A stretch of 36,205 nt of DNA from Bacteroidales bacterium. Its GTDB lineage: Bacteria; Bacteroidota; Bacteroidia; Bacteroidales; GWA2-32-17. The stretch lies in the NCBI GenBank assembly GCA_026417155.1, contig JAOADU010000082.1:1-36205 (forward strand), in the 5' to 3' direction. This document shows, one piece after another, positions 27,074 to 34,750 of this stretch. The notes beneath the pieces are model-generated. The model made no database searches and was not told the origin of the DNA. It saw only the letters and a program-made list of their open reading frames with translations. The translations under genes were made by a program, and so were the position numbers. Position 1 is the stretch's first letter. Every line of letters begins with the position of its first letter.

Positions 27074-27502
27074 TTAACCGTGTATTTCTTGAATTATAGA
27101 AAAAGTATAATTTCCTTTTTCGACTATGTAATTATTGTTTGTAATGAGCCAAACATGCGTTTCGAATTGTTGTTTGTTTTTATAAATACCTACATAGAGG
27201 GTAAAAGGAATTTTACGTCGTTTAAGCATTGCAGCAGCAGTCAATGATTGTTCAATACAATAGAAGCGAAACGGAGTATATTTTTTTGTCCTTTTTAGGG
27301 ATAGTTTTATTAACTCAATTAATTCATTTTCATTGGCATTGCTATGGTTAGTTGAGTTTGAATTATTTTTCAATTTCTTTTGTATATATTTAAAAGAAAA
27401 AATCATAAGCTTAAAACGTACAATAATACTTGTAATATATGTTTCCAAAAATATAAGAAATTCTTGTTTTGATATTTTGCGTAATTTATGAATAATGCAC
27501 AT
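27074..27502 (-). CDS. Lasso-peptide B2-type leader protease (transglutaminase-like)
   Basis: A 142-aa protein of the lasso-peptide biosynthesis B2 family, which has a transglutaminase-like cysteine-protease core and cuts off leader peptides. The likely catalytic Cys82 is in the segment FYCIEQSLTAAAMLKRRKIP, and His116 is in FETHVWLI, in the expected order and spacing. An aspartate in the usual third position is not obvious. A hydrophobic N-terminal part (TYITSIIVRFKLMIFSF) is typical. It overlaps the PqqD-like gene by 17 bp and directly abuts the cyclase. Confidence in the family is good, but activity is unproven. Confidence 0.8.
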   Translation of the reverse strand: MCIIHKLRKISKQEFLIFLETYITSIIVRFKLMIFSFKYIQKKLKNNSNSTNHSNANENELIELIKLSLKRTKKYTPFRFYCIEQSLTAAAMLKRRKIPFTLYVGIYKNKQQFETHVWLITNNNYIVEKGNYTFSIIQEIHG

Positions 27503-27767
27503 CGATGAGTTTTTTTTCGGATAGTTGTTTTAAAAATGCTGTAACCTCTTGCACGCATTGTTCTTCGGAAACCTGAAATCGTTGCAACAAATGGTGTTTT
27601 ATTTCATTTAAAGTAATAGGATGAGCTAATAGTTTCCAAATTTCGGAACCAATCTTATTGAAGCTGTAATATTTTCCTTCGTCGGGATGAATAAGCACAA
27701 TTTCGTCGTCTATAGTAGAAAAAGTTATATTCGATTTTCGTTGGTATGTAATTTCAGCTTGTTTCAT
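27486..27767 (-). CDS. PqqD-family peptide-binding protein (RRE, lasso B1-like)
   Basis: A 93-aa PqqD-fold protein. The pattern DDEIVLIHPDEGKYYSFNKIGSEIWKLL is the family core, followed by PITLNEIKHHLLQRFQVSEEQC and a closing helix (FLKQLSEKKLIDV). In RiPP pathways PqqD-like RRE domains bind the leader peptide and hand it to the protease and cyclase. Here it sits next to a B2-like protease and a cyclase-like gene, the order B1-B2-C of a lasso set. It overlaps the sulfotransferase by 14 bp and the B2 gene by 17 bp. Confidence 0.85.
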   Translation of the reverse strand: MKQAEITYQRKSNITFSTIDDEIVLIHPDEGKYYSFNKIGSEIWKLLAHPITLNEIKHHLLQRFQVSEEQCVQEVTAFLKQLSEKKLIDVHYS

Positions 27768-28590
27768 AACCTAACTTTTGAATTATATGAGAATGATTGT
27801 TAAAAATTTTCTCAATTTGCTGGTTAGTTAAAATTTCACGATAATAATACGATTTTCCTGTGTGAAAAAAAAGGGTACTATGCACCGATTTTTCTTCGAA
27901 ACCATATTTTTGCTCTAGTTGTTGTAAATTAGAAAAACTTGAAAAGTTGATGGCATCATTAAGCTGATCGCTTGTATAGGGAATTTGGCATGTGTCTAAA
28001 ATATTTGAAAAAGTTTTATAAGGTTGATGAAGCATATCTTCGTAACGAATTATATAAACAGGAATTGTGCTTTGATTAAGCCAACTTTCAATATGTTCAG
28101 ACCATGTTCCAAGTAATTGTGGTAGCTGAATTTGATATTTTATAAGGCTCGATGCTAATGTGTAATTGGGGTTGTTCATGATTTCAATAGTTTCGTTTAT
28201 GGTTTTTCCTAAATGTCGTGAAAAAGAAATGCAAACATCAAACGGATTTCGTACAATATACAAAGCTACAAAGGAGTAATCGAAAGGAAGAAAGGGCATT
28301 TGATAATATTCTAATAGAAATTTGTCGTGGATTTTAATTGGCAGAATATTTTGCTGTGATGCAATATCTTGAAAAACTTGTAGTCGAAGACGATGCAAAT
28401 ATTCGAGAGGCATTTCACTTATATCTATGTCGGCGTGTTGTTCTAACAATGATTTTGAACTGTAAATAGGGATATTGAGCTGATTGATATTGGAAGTGGT
28501 AAACAATATTCGAGAAAGGAAGGCTCTTACCCAAGTATTCCCCGATTTTGGATATGAGGCAAGCCATATAATGCTTTTTTGTTTGTTCAT
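27754..28590 (-). CDS. PAPS-dependent sulfotransferase
   Basis: A 278-aa sulfotransferase. The 5'-phosphosulfate loop SYPKSGNTWVR is at 12-22, and the 3'-phosphate-binding region YIVRNPFDVCISFSRHLG is near 111-128. It would transfer sulfate from PAPS to a hydroxyl or amine on a sugar, lipid or peptide. It overlaps the kinase gene upstream by 4 bp (ATGA) and the PqqD-like gene downstream by 14 bp, so it is part of the same coupled unit. That makes it a candidate tailoring enzyme of a lasso-like pathway. The acceptor cannot be read from the sequence. Confidence 0.9.
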   Translation of the reverse strand: MNKQKSIIWLASYPKSGNTWVRAFLSRILFTTSNINQLNIPIYSSKSLLEQHADIDISEMPLEYLHRLRLQVFQDIASQQNILPIKIHDKFLLEYYQMPFLPFDYSFVALYIVRNPFDVCISFSRHLGKTINETIEIMNNPNYTLASSLIKYQIQLPQLLGTWSEHIESWLNQSTIPVYIIRYEDMLHQPYKTFSNILDTCQIPYTSDQLNDAINFSSFSNLQQLEQKYGFEEKSVHSTLFFHTGKSYYYREILTNQQIEKIFNNHSHIIQKLGYETS

Positions 28591-29492
28591 AGTAATGACT
28601 TTATGAACGCATCAATAGTTTGCTCCCATAGTTGGAAGTTTGTTTGCAATGGTCTGATAATATTAAATGCACGACATTGATTACTTAAAGTGGATAGAAT
28701 ATCAAACATTAACGAACCAAAAGATTGTTCTATCCATGGTTTGCGGTAGATATGTGAATGTAATTGTGCCCATTTTTTTGAGCCTTTTATTTCTTCTATG
28801 GTAAGAGATTTGCTGGTAGATGTATGTAGAAAAATTAATACCTTAGGAGTTAACAGCTGTGGAATAAAAAAATCATTATCGACAACATAATATTTTTGTA
28901 TAAATTTATTGACTTGTTGTTTTTTTGTTGCTTCTAAAATATTTATAGTATCGTACCATAGTTTAATTCCCGAAAATGAAGGGATGGCTTCGATAATATT
29001 TTGAGATTTCTTTAACATAACAATATCGTCGGAAATATATTGTGCTTTGAATTTTTTTAACAAGTAATAAAGTAAAGTAGATTTTCCGGTACCGGAATTG
29101 CCAATAATTAAAAAGCCTTTATTGTCGATATTTAATCCGGCTGCATGCAAAGGAATATTTTTATAAAAACAAGAACAAAGAGCTAATACAGGTCCGACGA
29201 TATATGAGGAAAATAATTCATGCTCGACTTCTGAAGTATAAATGGTATGCTCAGAGTAATTGAATGAAAATGAAAAGTTTAATGGATGAAAATCGAAACC
29301 ATCGTTAAAAATTTCTATTCGCTGTGTGTTATAGATAGGATTATCTTTTTTATATGGCTTATATGGTTTTTTAATATACAAATTCCCACAACGTTCTGTA
29401 TTAAAATTTAGCAAGTTATCGAGTTTAATGTCGGAATGTATGATAAAATCGAATGCTTTATAGATGTATTTGTCCGACACTTTTTTATGCAA
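28587..29492 (-). CDS. HprK-like kinase associated with lasso-type clusters
   Basis: A 301-aa kinase related to the C-terminal domain of HPr kinase. PLHAAGL at 114-120 precedes the Walker A loop GNSGTGKST (131-139), and ISDDIVML (153-160) provides the acidic pair. These are the features of HprK-like kinases found beside PqqD and lasso genes, where characterised members phosphorylate the C-terminal residue of a lasso peptide. The start is unclear: TTG 29492 gives 301 aa, and GTG 29480 (VSDKYIYKAF) would be equally good; there is no ATG. It is 54 bp from the GNAT gene and overlaps the sulfotransferase by 4 bp. Confidence 0.85.
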   Translation of the reverse strand: MHKKVSDKYIYKAFDFIIHSDIKLDNLLNFNTERCGNLYIKKPYKPYKKDNPIYNTQRIEIFNDGFDFHPLNFSFSFNYSEHTIYTSEVEHELFSSYIVGPVLALCSCFYKNIPLHAAGLNIDNKGFLIIGNSGTGKSTLLYYLLKKFKAQYISDDIVMLKKSQNIIEAIPSFSGIKLWYDTINILEATKKQQVNKFIQKYYVVDNDFFIPQLLTPKVLIFLHTSTSKSLTIEEIKGSKKWAQLHSHIYRKPWIEQSFGSLMFDILSTLSNQCRAFNIIRPLQTNFQLWEQTIDAFIKSLL

Positions 29493-29546
29493 ATGTAAAA
29501 AATAATAGCGAGTTTTTGAGAAAGGAATTTTAACTAATGTGGGTTT

Positions 29547-30635
29547 TTACGTAAATACTGCGTCGCCATCGCCATCGAATATAAATAACTTTTGTTTTGA
29601 CAAGTCATCTATTTTGTTGTAAAGAGTATGGGTAATTTTAAATTTTCTAAAAATACGCTTCTGATAAAGCCGTCGAAAACGGAGAAGAGGAATGATTTCG
29701 GGCTTTTCAAACACAGTGATAAAATCGGGGTTTATTTGATGAACAAAGCAATCGAGGAATTTAGCCAAATCTTTATAGTTATCGGGGTGGCAAAAGATGT
29801 ATGGAATTTTCAGATGTCCGTTGCGAATGGAATAGAGTATTTGACCAATAGTTTGTTGGTTTGCAAAAATAGTAAGCAAATGAGTTTCGAAGTCAAATTC
29901 TTCGCTCGAAAAATGATATTTTCGAGCATCCTGGCTAATTTTATTAACTTGTTTTATCCAAGGGAAATGTAGTATCCATTGAAATTCTGTATTGGTACGA
30001 CGAAACCCTATTTCGTTTGAATGGAGGTATTCTGAATGTATCGCATTGCTTTGTATAGTTTTGTAATGACATTTTTTTTGTGATTCAAATATATTCGGGT
30101 GCCAGAAAACATTAAAAATACGGTCAATAAAAACGAACAATTTATGCAACGACTGTAATTTTGGGAATCGGTTAGGTATTATGTTAGCTAAGCACATTTT
30201 ACGATAGAATCTCATTCCTGATAAGGCAGGTAAGTCGGCGAAAATATTTAACTTTTCGTAAAGTTTTTCGGCTTCTTTAGTAAAATTTGTTATGAATATA
30301 TGTTGTTGATAGCTTTCGTATGCTGTAAGTACTAATTTTTTTGCAATACCTTTGCCTCTGGCATTAGGACTTACCCATATACAGCTTAACCAGCCTACAT
30401 GATATTTCTGATTGGTGTGTAAATACAAATCATCGGGTAAAACTCCCAAATATCCGAGCATTACATTGTCTTCGTAAGCAATGATAAGCAATACATCGTT
30501 GTCGAGAGCTCGTGGATTATTTATGTGCGAAATAGCTCTGTGGTACGATATGGGCAATATGGGCATGTTACGATATTCGTCGCTATGGATAAATTCGTTT
30601 AATTGCTGTTTGGTAAATGTTCTTATAGTTATCAT
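29547..30635 (-). CDS. GNAT-family N-acetyltransferase with C-terminal extension
   Basis: A 362-aa protein whose first 155 residues form a GNAT domain: LLIIAYEDNVMLGYLGVLPDD, CIWVSPNARGKGIAKKLVLTAYE (acetyl-CoA loop R-G-K-G-I-A) and the FITNFTKEAEKLYEKL helix. About 200 further residues have no clear domain, only an aromatic and basic composition (FNVFWHPNIF, FEKPEIIPLLRFRRLY). The acceptor is unknown. The gene overlaps the deacetylase by 4 bp upstream and has a 54-bp gap to the kinase downstream. The match to other GNAT proteins in envelope clusters suggests a sugar or peptide amine as target, which is inference. Confidence 0.8.
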   Translation of the reverse strand: MITIRTFTKQQLNEFIHSDEYRNMPILPISYHRAISHINNPRALDNDVLLIIAYEDNVMLGYLGVLPDDLYLHTNQKYHVGWLSCIWVSPNARGKGIAKKLVLTAYESYQQHIFITNFTKEAEKLYEKLNIFADLPALSGMRFYRKMCLANIIPNRFPKLQSLHKLFVFIDRIFNVFWHPNIFESQKKCHYKTIQSNAIHSEYLHSNEIGFRRTNTEFQWILHFPWIKQVNKISQDARKYHFSSEEFDFETHLLTIFANQQTIGQILYSIRNGHLKIPYIFCHPDNYKDLAKFLDCFVHQINPDFITVFEKPEIIPLLRFRRLYQKRIFRKFKITHTLYNKIDDLSKQKLFIFDGDGDAVFT

Positions 30636-31651
30636 CGTTTGATGTATTTTTTACCAGTGAATGATTTTAATAAATAATAAAAATATTCGGAAGATATAAT
30701 TTGACGAGCTGTTAGATGCGAATATTTTTCCATAGGTATTCGTTGTATGTGCTGATATTTTTTTTCGTTATTTAAGCCAGCTCCACCAAAAATTATATCA
30801 GTTAGTTTTTGGTGTATTATTGAATCGATAAAATTCTTTTCAATATGAACGTCGGTAAAAGGAAACGCAAACATTCTAAATGGTTGCGATAGGTGTTTTT
30901 CTATGATTTCGAAAGATTGTTTTAGTTGCATTATGCGTTGTTCATGAGATAAAAGTTGAAACGGAGTGTGATTTGTACCATGTGAACCAATGTACCAACC
31001 TTCGGCATGTAATTCTTTTATTTCGTTCCAGGTAAGATATGGCTTTTGATTAGATAAAAACAACTGAATGTCAATATCGCAAATAGAGAGCAATCGATTG
31101 ATAATATGAACATGATTCGATGTTAAAGATAGCAAACGTTTTTTTAGGATTATGTTTTCGTATGCAACAAAATCATTAAGAAGGCTTGTGAGTGGTTTTT
31201 CGAGTTGTGGCTGTTGTTGTAATGCTTCGATGATAAGCGATACTTTATATCGATAAAATAGATCTTTATTATCAATAAAATCGGTATTAACAAAAACTGC
31301 CGCAGTAATTCCTTTTTGCTTTAAAAACGGAAAAACTAATTGATAAACTTCACTTAATCCGTCATCGAAAGAAAGAAAAAAACTTGGTTTATCAAAAGGC
31401 TTATTATTTGAGATATGAAACCACAAAGTTTCAGCATTTATGGGTGTAAAGTATTTTAATAAAAAATTTATATCGTTTTGAAATCGTTGGAAAGAAAGTG
31501 GAGTGTAAAGATGTTGAATCATGGAAGGGGAGTGAGGTGCTATGGTATGATAAAAGGGGCAAATAAGATTTTTGCTTGTGCATTTCATCCATAAGGGCAC
31601 AGGAATTATTGGGCTTAATTTCCCTATTGTTTGAAAAAATAAATGTTTCAT
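30632..31651 (-). CDS. Polysaccharide deacetylase (NodB/CE4 family)
   Basis: A 339-aa CE4-type deacetylase that would remove acetyl from N-acetylated sugars of envelope polysaccharides. The catalytic motif FDDG is at 95-98 (PSFFLSFDDG), and the metal-binding H-x-x-x-H motif SHGTNH is at 223-228. The C-terminal part has FPFTD and a helix-rich end with a basic tail (KSFTGKKYIKR). No signal peptide is clear, so it may be cytoplasmic or membrane-linked. It overlaps miaA by 4 bp and the GNAT gene by 4 bp; its pairing with an acetyltransferase is notable. Confidence 0.85.
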   Translation of the reverse strand: MKHLFFQTIGKLSPIIPVPLWMKCTSKNLICPFYHTIAPHSPSMIQHLYTPLSFQRFQNDINFLLKYFTPINAETLWFHISNNKPFDKPSFFLSFDDGLSEVYQLVFPFLKQKGITAAVFVNTDFIDNKDLFYRYKVSLIIEALQQQPQLEKPLTSLLNDFVAYENIILKKRLLSLTSNHVHIINRLLSICDIDIQLFLSNQKPYLTWNEIKELHAEGWYIGSHGTNHTPFQLLSHEQRIMQLKQSFEIIEKHLSQPFRMFAFPFTDVHIEKNFIDSIIHQKLTDIIFGGAGLNNEKKYQHIQRIPMEKYSHLTARQIISSEYFYYLLKSFTGKKYIKR

Positions 31652-32556
31652 GTAAGTTGTTGTTCAATAGCTCGAATAATTTCAACGATTTGATTTGGAT
31701 GAAACCATAAATATTCGTTATCGCGACGTAGCCAGGTAAGTTGTTTTCGTGCATAATGGCGAGTGTTTCGTTTAATGAGCTCTATGGCTTGTTCGTAATT
31801 ATACAGACCTTCAAAATGATCGAAAAGTTCTTTATATCCTACGGTTTTTAAAGGTACTAAGTGTTTAAATGGATAAAGTTCATAAGCTTCGGATAAAAGA
31901 CCTTGTTGCATCATATTGTCCACGCGAAGATTGATCATTTCATAAAGTTCTTGACGGTCCCTATTAAGTGCAATTTTTAAAATATTAAAGGGGCGTTTTT
32001 TGGGTTTATTATGTAAAAATGATGAATAGGGTTTGCCTGTTTGTATGCAAACTTCGACGGCTCGAAATACACGGTTTTTGTTTTTTAAATCAATTTGCTG
32101 GTATGTTACGGGGTCGTATTTTTGTAAAAATGCTCTAAACCATTCGATGCCTTTATTTTGTAGTTCTTCGATAAGACTTTGGCGCAGTTCTGGATCGTAA
32201 TCGGGCATATCGTCAATGCCTTTGCACACAGCGTCGATGTACAATCCAGAGCCTCCCACCATGAGCACTATTTTATAAGCCGTAAATAATTCGGAGAGTA
32301 ACGACAATACATCGTTTTCGTAGCGGCTGACATTGTAATAATCGTGTATTGAAAGATGTTGGATAAAATAATGAGGTATGTTTTTCCTTTCTTCAATAGT
32401 TGGCACTGCAGTTCCAATATTCATTTCTTTGTAGAACTGACGACTATCGGCACTAATAACAACGGTATGAAATTGCTGTGCTAATTGGATGGTTGCTTTT
32501 GTTTTGCCAACAGCAGTTGGACCCGCAATAACAACTAAAAGTGGGCAAAAGTTCAT
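31648..32556 (-). CDS. miaA: tRNA dimethylallyltransferase
   Basis: Adds dimethylallyl to N6 of A37 of tRNAs that read UNN codons. It is a 302-aa protein with the P-loop GPTAVGKT at 12-19, the DSRQFY motif at 37-42, the GGSGLYIDAVCKGIDDMP region, and the C-terminal TRHYARKQLTWLRRD motif. It lies within the array between a pRiA4b ORF-3-like gene (its stop codon directly precedes this ATG) and the deacetylase gene (4-bp overlap). It is a housekeeping gene inside an otherwise accessory operon. Confidence 0.96.
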   Translation of the reverse strand: MNFCPLLVVIAGPTAVGKTKATIQLAQQFHTVVISADSRQFYKEMNIGTAVPTIEERKNIPHYFIQHLSIHDYYNVSRYENDVLSLLSELFTAYKIVLMVGGSGLYIDAVCKGIDDMPDYDPELRQSLIEELQNKGIEWFRAFLQKYDPVTYQQIDLKNKNRVFRAVEVCIQTGKPYSSFLHNKPKKRPFNILKIALNRDRQELYEMINLRVDNMMQQGLLSEAYELYPFKHLVPLKTVGYKELFDHFEGLYNYEQAIELIKRNTRHYARKQLTWLRRDNEYLWFHPNQIVEIIRAIEQQLT

Positions 32557-33237
32557 TTATTTATGTTCATCGTCTTCGTCGAATTCGTCAAATTCATCGT
32601 CGAATTCATCATCTTCGAAACTATCATCAAAATCTTCTTCTTCCGTTGCTTCTAAATCTTCTTCCAATTCTTCTTCGAGTTCTATATCAATGGGCGGTAC
32701 TATGTCTTTGTCGAGAGGAATTTCAGGTATATCTTCAAGTTCTTCGTCTAAAATAGGCAGTGATTTTCTTGATGGAGTTGGTGTTAAATCTTCTTCATCA
32801 TCGTCGAAGATGCTGGTTCTTTTCTCTTTTTTGCCAATTTGTGGTGGAATTTCGCCACCGAAGTCGGTACATACAGGATAATACATATTGGGCGATTCGG
32901 GTTTTGTGTCAATAAGTTCTAAATAAAAACAACGATCGTTGATATAATCAAAAACATAAATAAATTTTTGATGCGCATCTTTTACATAGTCGGCGAGTAC
33001 AGCTTTTTCCATTGTAATTGTATTAGACGACTTGTCGTTTATAGCCATTAAAGGAATTTCTTTCAATCTTCGCCAGCTGTGACTAGCCGTATAAAATGAT
33101 GCTAAGTGACTCCTATCGTATTCTAATTCATCTTGAATTAAGTCATGCAAATCATAAAAAGTTTGACTCGAAAGTATCTCAATATCCATGAAAAATTTGT
33201 CGTCTTCGTCCGATAAAACTTTAAACTTGTAAACCAT
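32557..33237 (-). CDS. pRiA4b ORF-3-like protein with acidic tail
   Basis: A 226-aa protein. Its first 140 residues resemble the plasmid pRiA4b ORF-3 family (YKFKVLSDEDDKFFMDIEI, LHDLIQDELEYDRSHLASFY, FIYVFDYINDRCFYLELI). From about residue 144 on, the sequence is dominated by Asp and Glu (for example DDDEEDL, ELEEELEEDLEATEEED), a disordered acidic tail. The function of this family is unknown. The stop directly abuts the miaA start, and the gene begins 3 bp after acyl-CoA reductase. The low-complexity tail causes a serine-rich antisense frame that is not a gene. Confidence 0.72.
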   Translation of the reverse strand: MVYKFKVLSDEDDKFFMDIEILSSQTFYDLHDLIQDELEYDRSHLASFYTASHSWRRLKEIPLMAINDKSSNTITMEKAVLADYVKDAHQKFIYVFDYINDRCFYLELIDTKPESPNMYYPVCTDFGGEIPPQIGKKEKRTSIFDDDEEDLTPTPSRKSLPILDEELEDIPEIPLDKDIVPPIDIELEEELEEDLEATEEEDFDDSFEDDEFDDEFDEFDEDDEHK

Positions 33238-33240
33238 AGC

Positions 33241-34296
33241 CTATAATTGAGTTAAAAAATTAATTACATCAATATCATCGGCATAGTTCCACAAATATGG
33301 CATTTGAGTTGTGCCAAAAGGAATGCTTTTAATATGTTTATTTTCTTTACTCACAATGCATTGTATTTGTGGTAACCATGATTCAATTTTGGGCACTAAT
33401 ATACGAAGTTCTGAATAATACTCATAAAAAATTACACCAATAGGCGACGAAATTTCTGAATTTTCTTTTAACATAAAAAATCCGCCGTCGATAAATGGCT
33501 CTTTGTTTAGCAAATATATGGTTTTTTGGTATTCGTAATTATTTAAGTAATAATGATGGTAAAATATATGTTCCCATGGTTTAAAGGCAGTTAACATTTG
33601 TTCGAAGTTATAATGTTCGGGCACGTATATCTTAGATACATTTCGGCAACCCAGCCCAAAATAACGAAAAATGTCGTTACTCAATTGTTCCAGTTCGTGT
33701 TTGGTTTCATTGCCAGTAAGAATAGCAATAGAATTTCGATGACTACGAAAAATATGTGGTTTCTTAGCAAAATAATATTCAAAATAAGGCAATGTTTGCG
33801 AGCTTCCAGTAGCAATTACTGCATCAAAATGTGTAACTTTATCTTCTGTCAGAGTAAAATAATTTTTACACTCGGGATATTGTTCCGTTAACACTTCGAT
33901 AAGACCTTTAAGCAAATGCTTGTCTTTTGACGAAAGTTTTACAATGGTTTTATGACCGCAAACGAATACAGAAATTACATCGTGCAATGAAACTAATGGA
34001 ATATTGCCTGCTGCAATAATCAATACTTGCTTGGGACATTTATGGTTCAATTTTTTCGTATCGTATGCCGAAAGCCATTGTTGGATGGAGCTGGGGTTTA
34101 GATTATTTGACCATTGCTGAAGGCAAAAAGTAATATTTTCGGGTGTAAACCATGGATTGTGTTGCGAAGCTAATTCTGCATAGTGTCGAAATGATTGAAT
34201 TTTAGTGGATAAATTTTCAGAAGTTTGCTGATTAAGAAAAGCTTTTAAAAAATCTCCCAGAAATTGCAAGCATTCGATACGAGCATCGAGATTCAT
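33241..34296 (-). CDS. Acyl-CoA reductase (LuxC-like)
   Basis: A 351-aa protein of the acyl-CoA reductase family related to LuxC, which reduces an acyl-CoA or acyl-enzyme to an aldehyde with NADPH. The likely catalytic Cys217 is in YFGLGCRNVSK, and VLIIAAGNIPLVSLHDV and DAVIATGSSQTLPYF provide the cofactor-binding part. The start ATG at 34296 is 3 bp after the stop of the CCC-motif protein. No partner subunits of the luminescence system are present, so the substrate is open. Confidence 0.88.
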   Translation of the reverse strand: MNLDARIECLQFLGDFLKAFLNQQTSENLSTKIQSFRHYAELASQHNPWFTPENITFCLQQWSNNLNPSSIQQWLSAYDTKKLNHKCPKQVLIIAAGNIPLVSLHDVISVFVCGHKTIVKLSSKDKHLLKGLIEVLTEQYPECKNYFTLTEDKVTHFDAVIATGSSQTLPYFEYYFAKKPHIFRSHRNSIAILTGNETKHELEQLSNDIFRYFGLGCRNVSKIYVPEHYNFEQMLTAFKPWEHIFYHHYYLNNYEYQKTIYLLNKEPFIDGGFFMLKENSEISSPIGVIFYEYYSELRILVPKIESWLPQIQCIVSKENKHIKSIPFGTTQMPYLWNYADDIDVINFLTQL

Positions 34297-34299
34297 GAT

Positions 34300-34677
34300 T
34301 TAGTAATTTACTGCATCCCAAGGGAATGACGAAAACATTGTAGTGAGAGCTGCACCAATAATAAGAAAATAAATTATGATAAATAACAAATATAAACCAG
34401 ACAATGATAAGCCTATAATAGCGCAAATATATCCGGCTTGCATGTTTTTATATGAGCCAAGAGTATAATTATCGGGATTTTCCTTGTACAATTTTTTTGC
34501 TTTGTTGGCTAAAACCAGTGCAATAATGCCTAATGTAATACCAATTATTCCATAACACCAACATAAAGCAATGGATAATATTCCTAAAACAAGAACAGCC
34601 GTTGAATTAGGTAACGGAATTTGCATTGGATTAGTTGAACTTTGTTGATTACTAACTTCGTTAAGATTATTTTCCAT
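34300..34677 (-). CDS. Small CCC-motif/DUF4190-like membrane protein
   Basis: A 125-aa protein with two hydrophobic segments: STAVLVLGILSIALCWCYG, continued by IIGITLGIIALVLANKAK, and AGYICAIIGLSLSGLYLLFI, continued by an isoleucine-rich stretch. The N-terminal 25 residues are polar (NEVSNQQSSTNP). Bacteroidota carry many such proteins near unrelated genes and the function is unknown. It lies 73 bp downstream of mnmD and 3 bp upstream of acyl-CoA reductase. Confidence 0.75.
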   Translation of the reverse strand: MENNLNEVSNQQSSTNPMQIPLPNSTAVLVLGILSIALCWCYGIIGITLGIIALVLANKAKKLYKENPDNYTLGSYKNMQAGYICAIIGLSLSGLYLLFIIIYFLIIGAALTTMFSSFPWDAVNY

Positions 34678-34750
34678 AGTACATAATTTTTATGTTTTAG
34701 CAAATAAAATATAAACAGTTGAATTTAACAACTTTTGAAAAAAAAATTTT

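Noticed and set aside
29493-29546. Gap between GNAT and kinase as a site for a lasso precursor
   Set aside because: Only 54 bp; no start codon and peptide frame of suitable length on either strand.
32489-32881. Plus-strand frame rich in serine (130 aa)
   Set aside because: Antisense of the Asp/Glu-rich tail of the pRiA4b ORF-3-like gene; GAA/GAT codons read backwards as TTC/TCT/TCA-type codons create the serine run.
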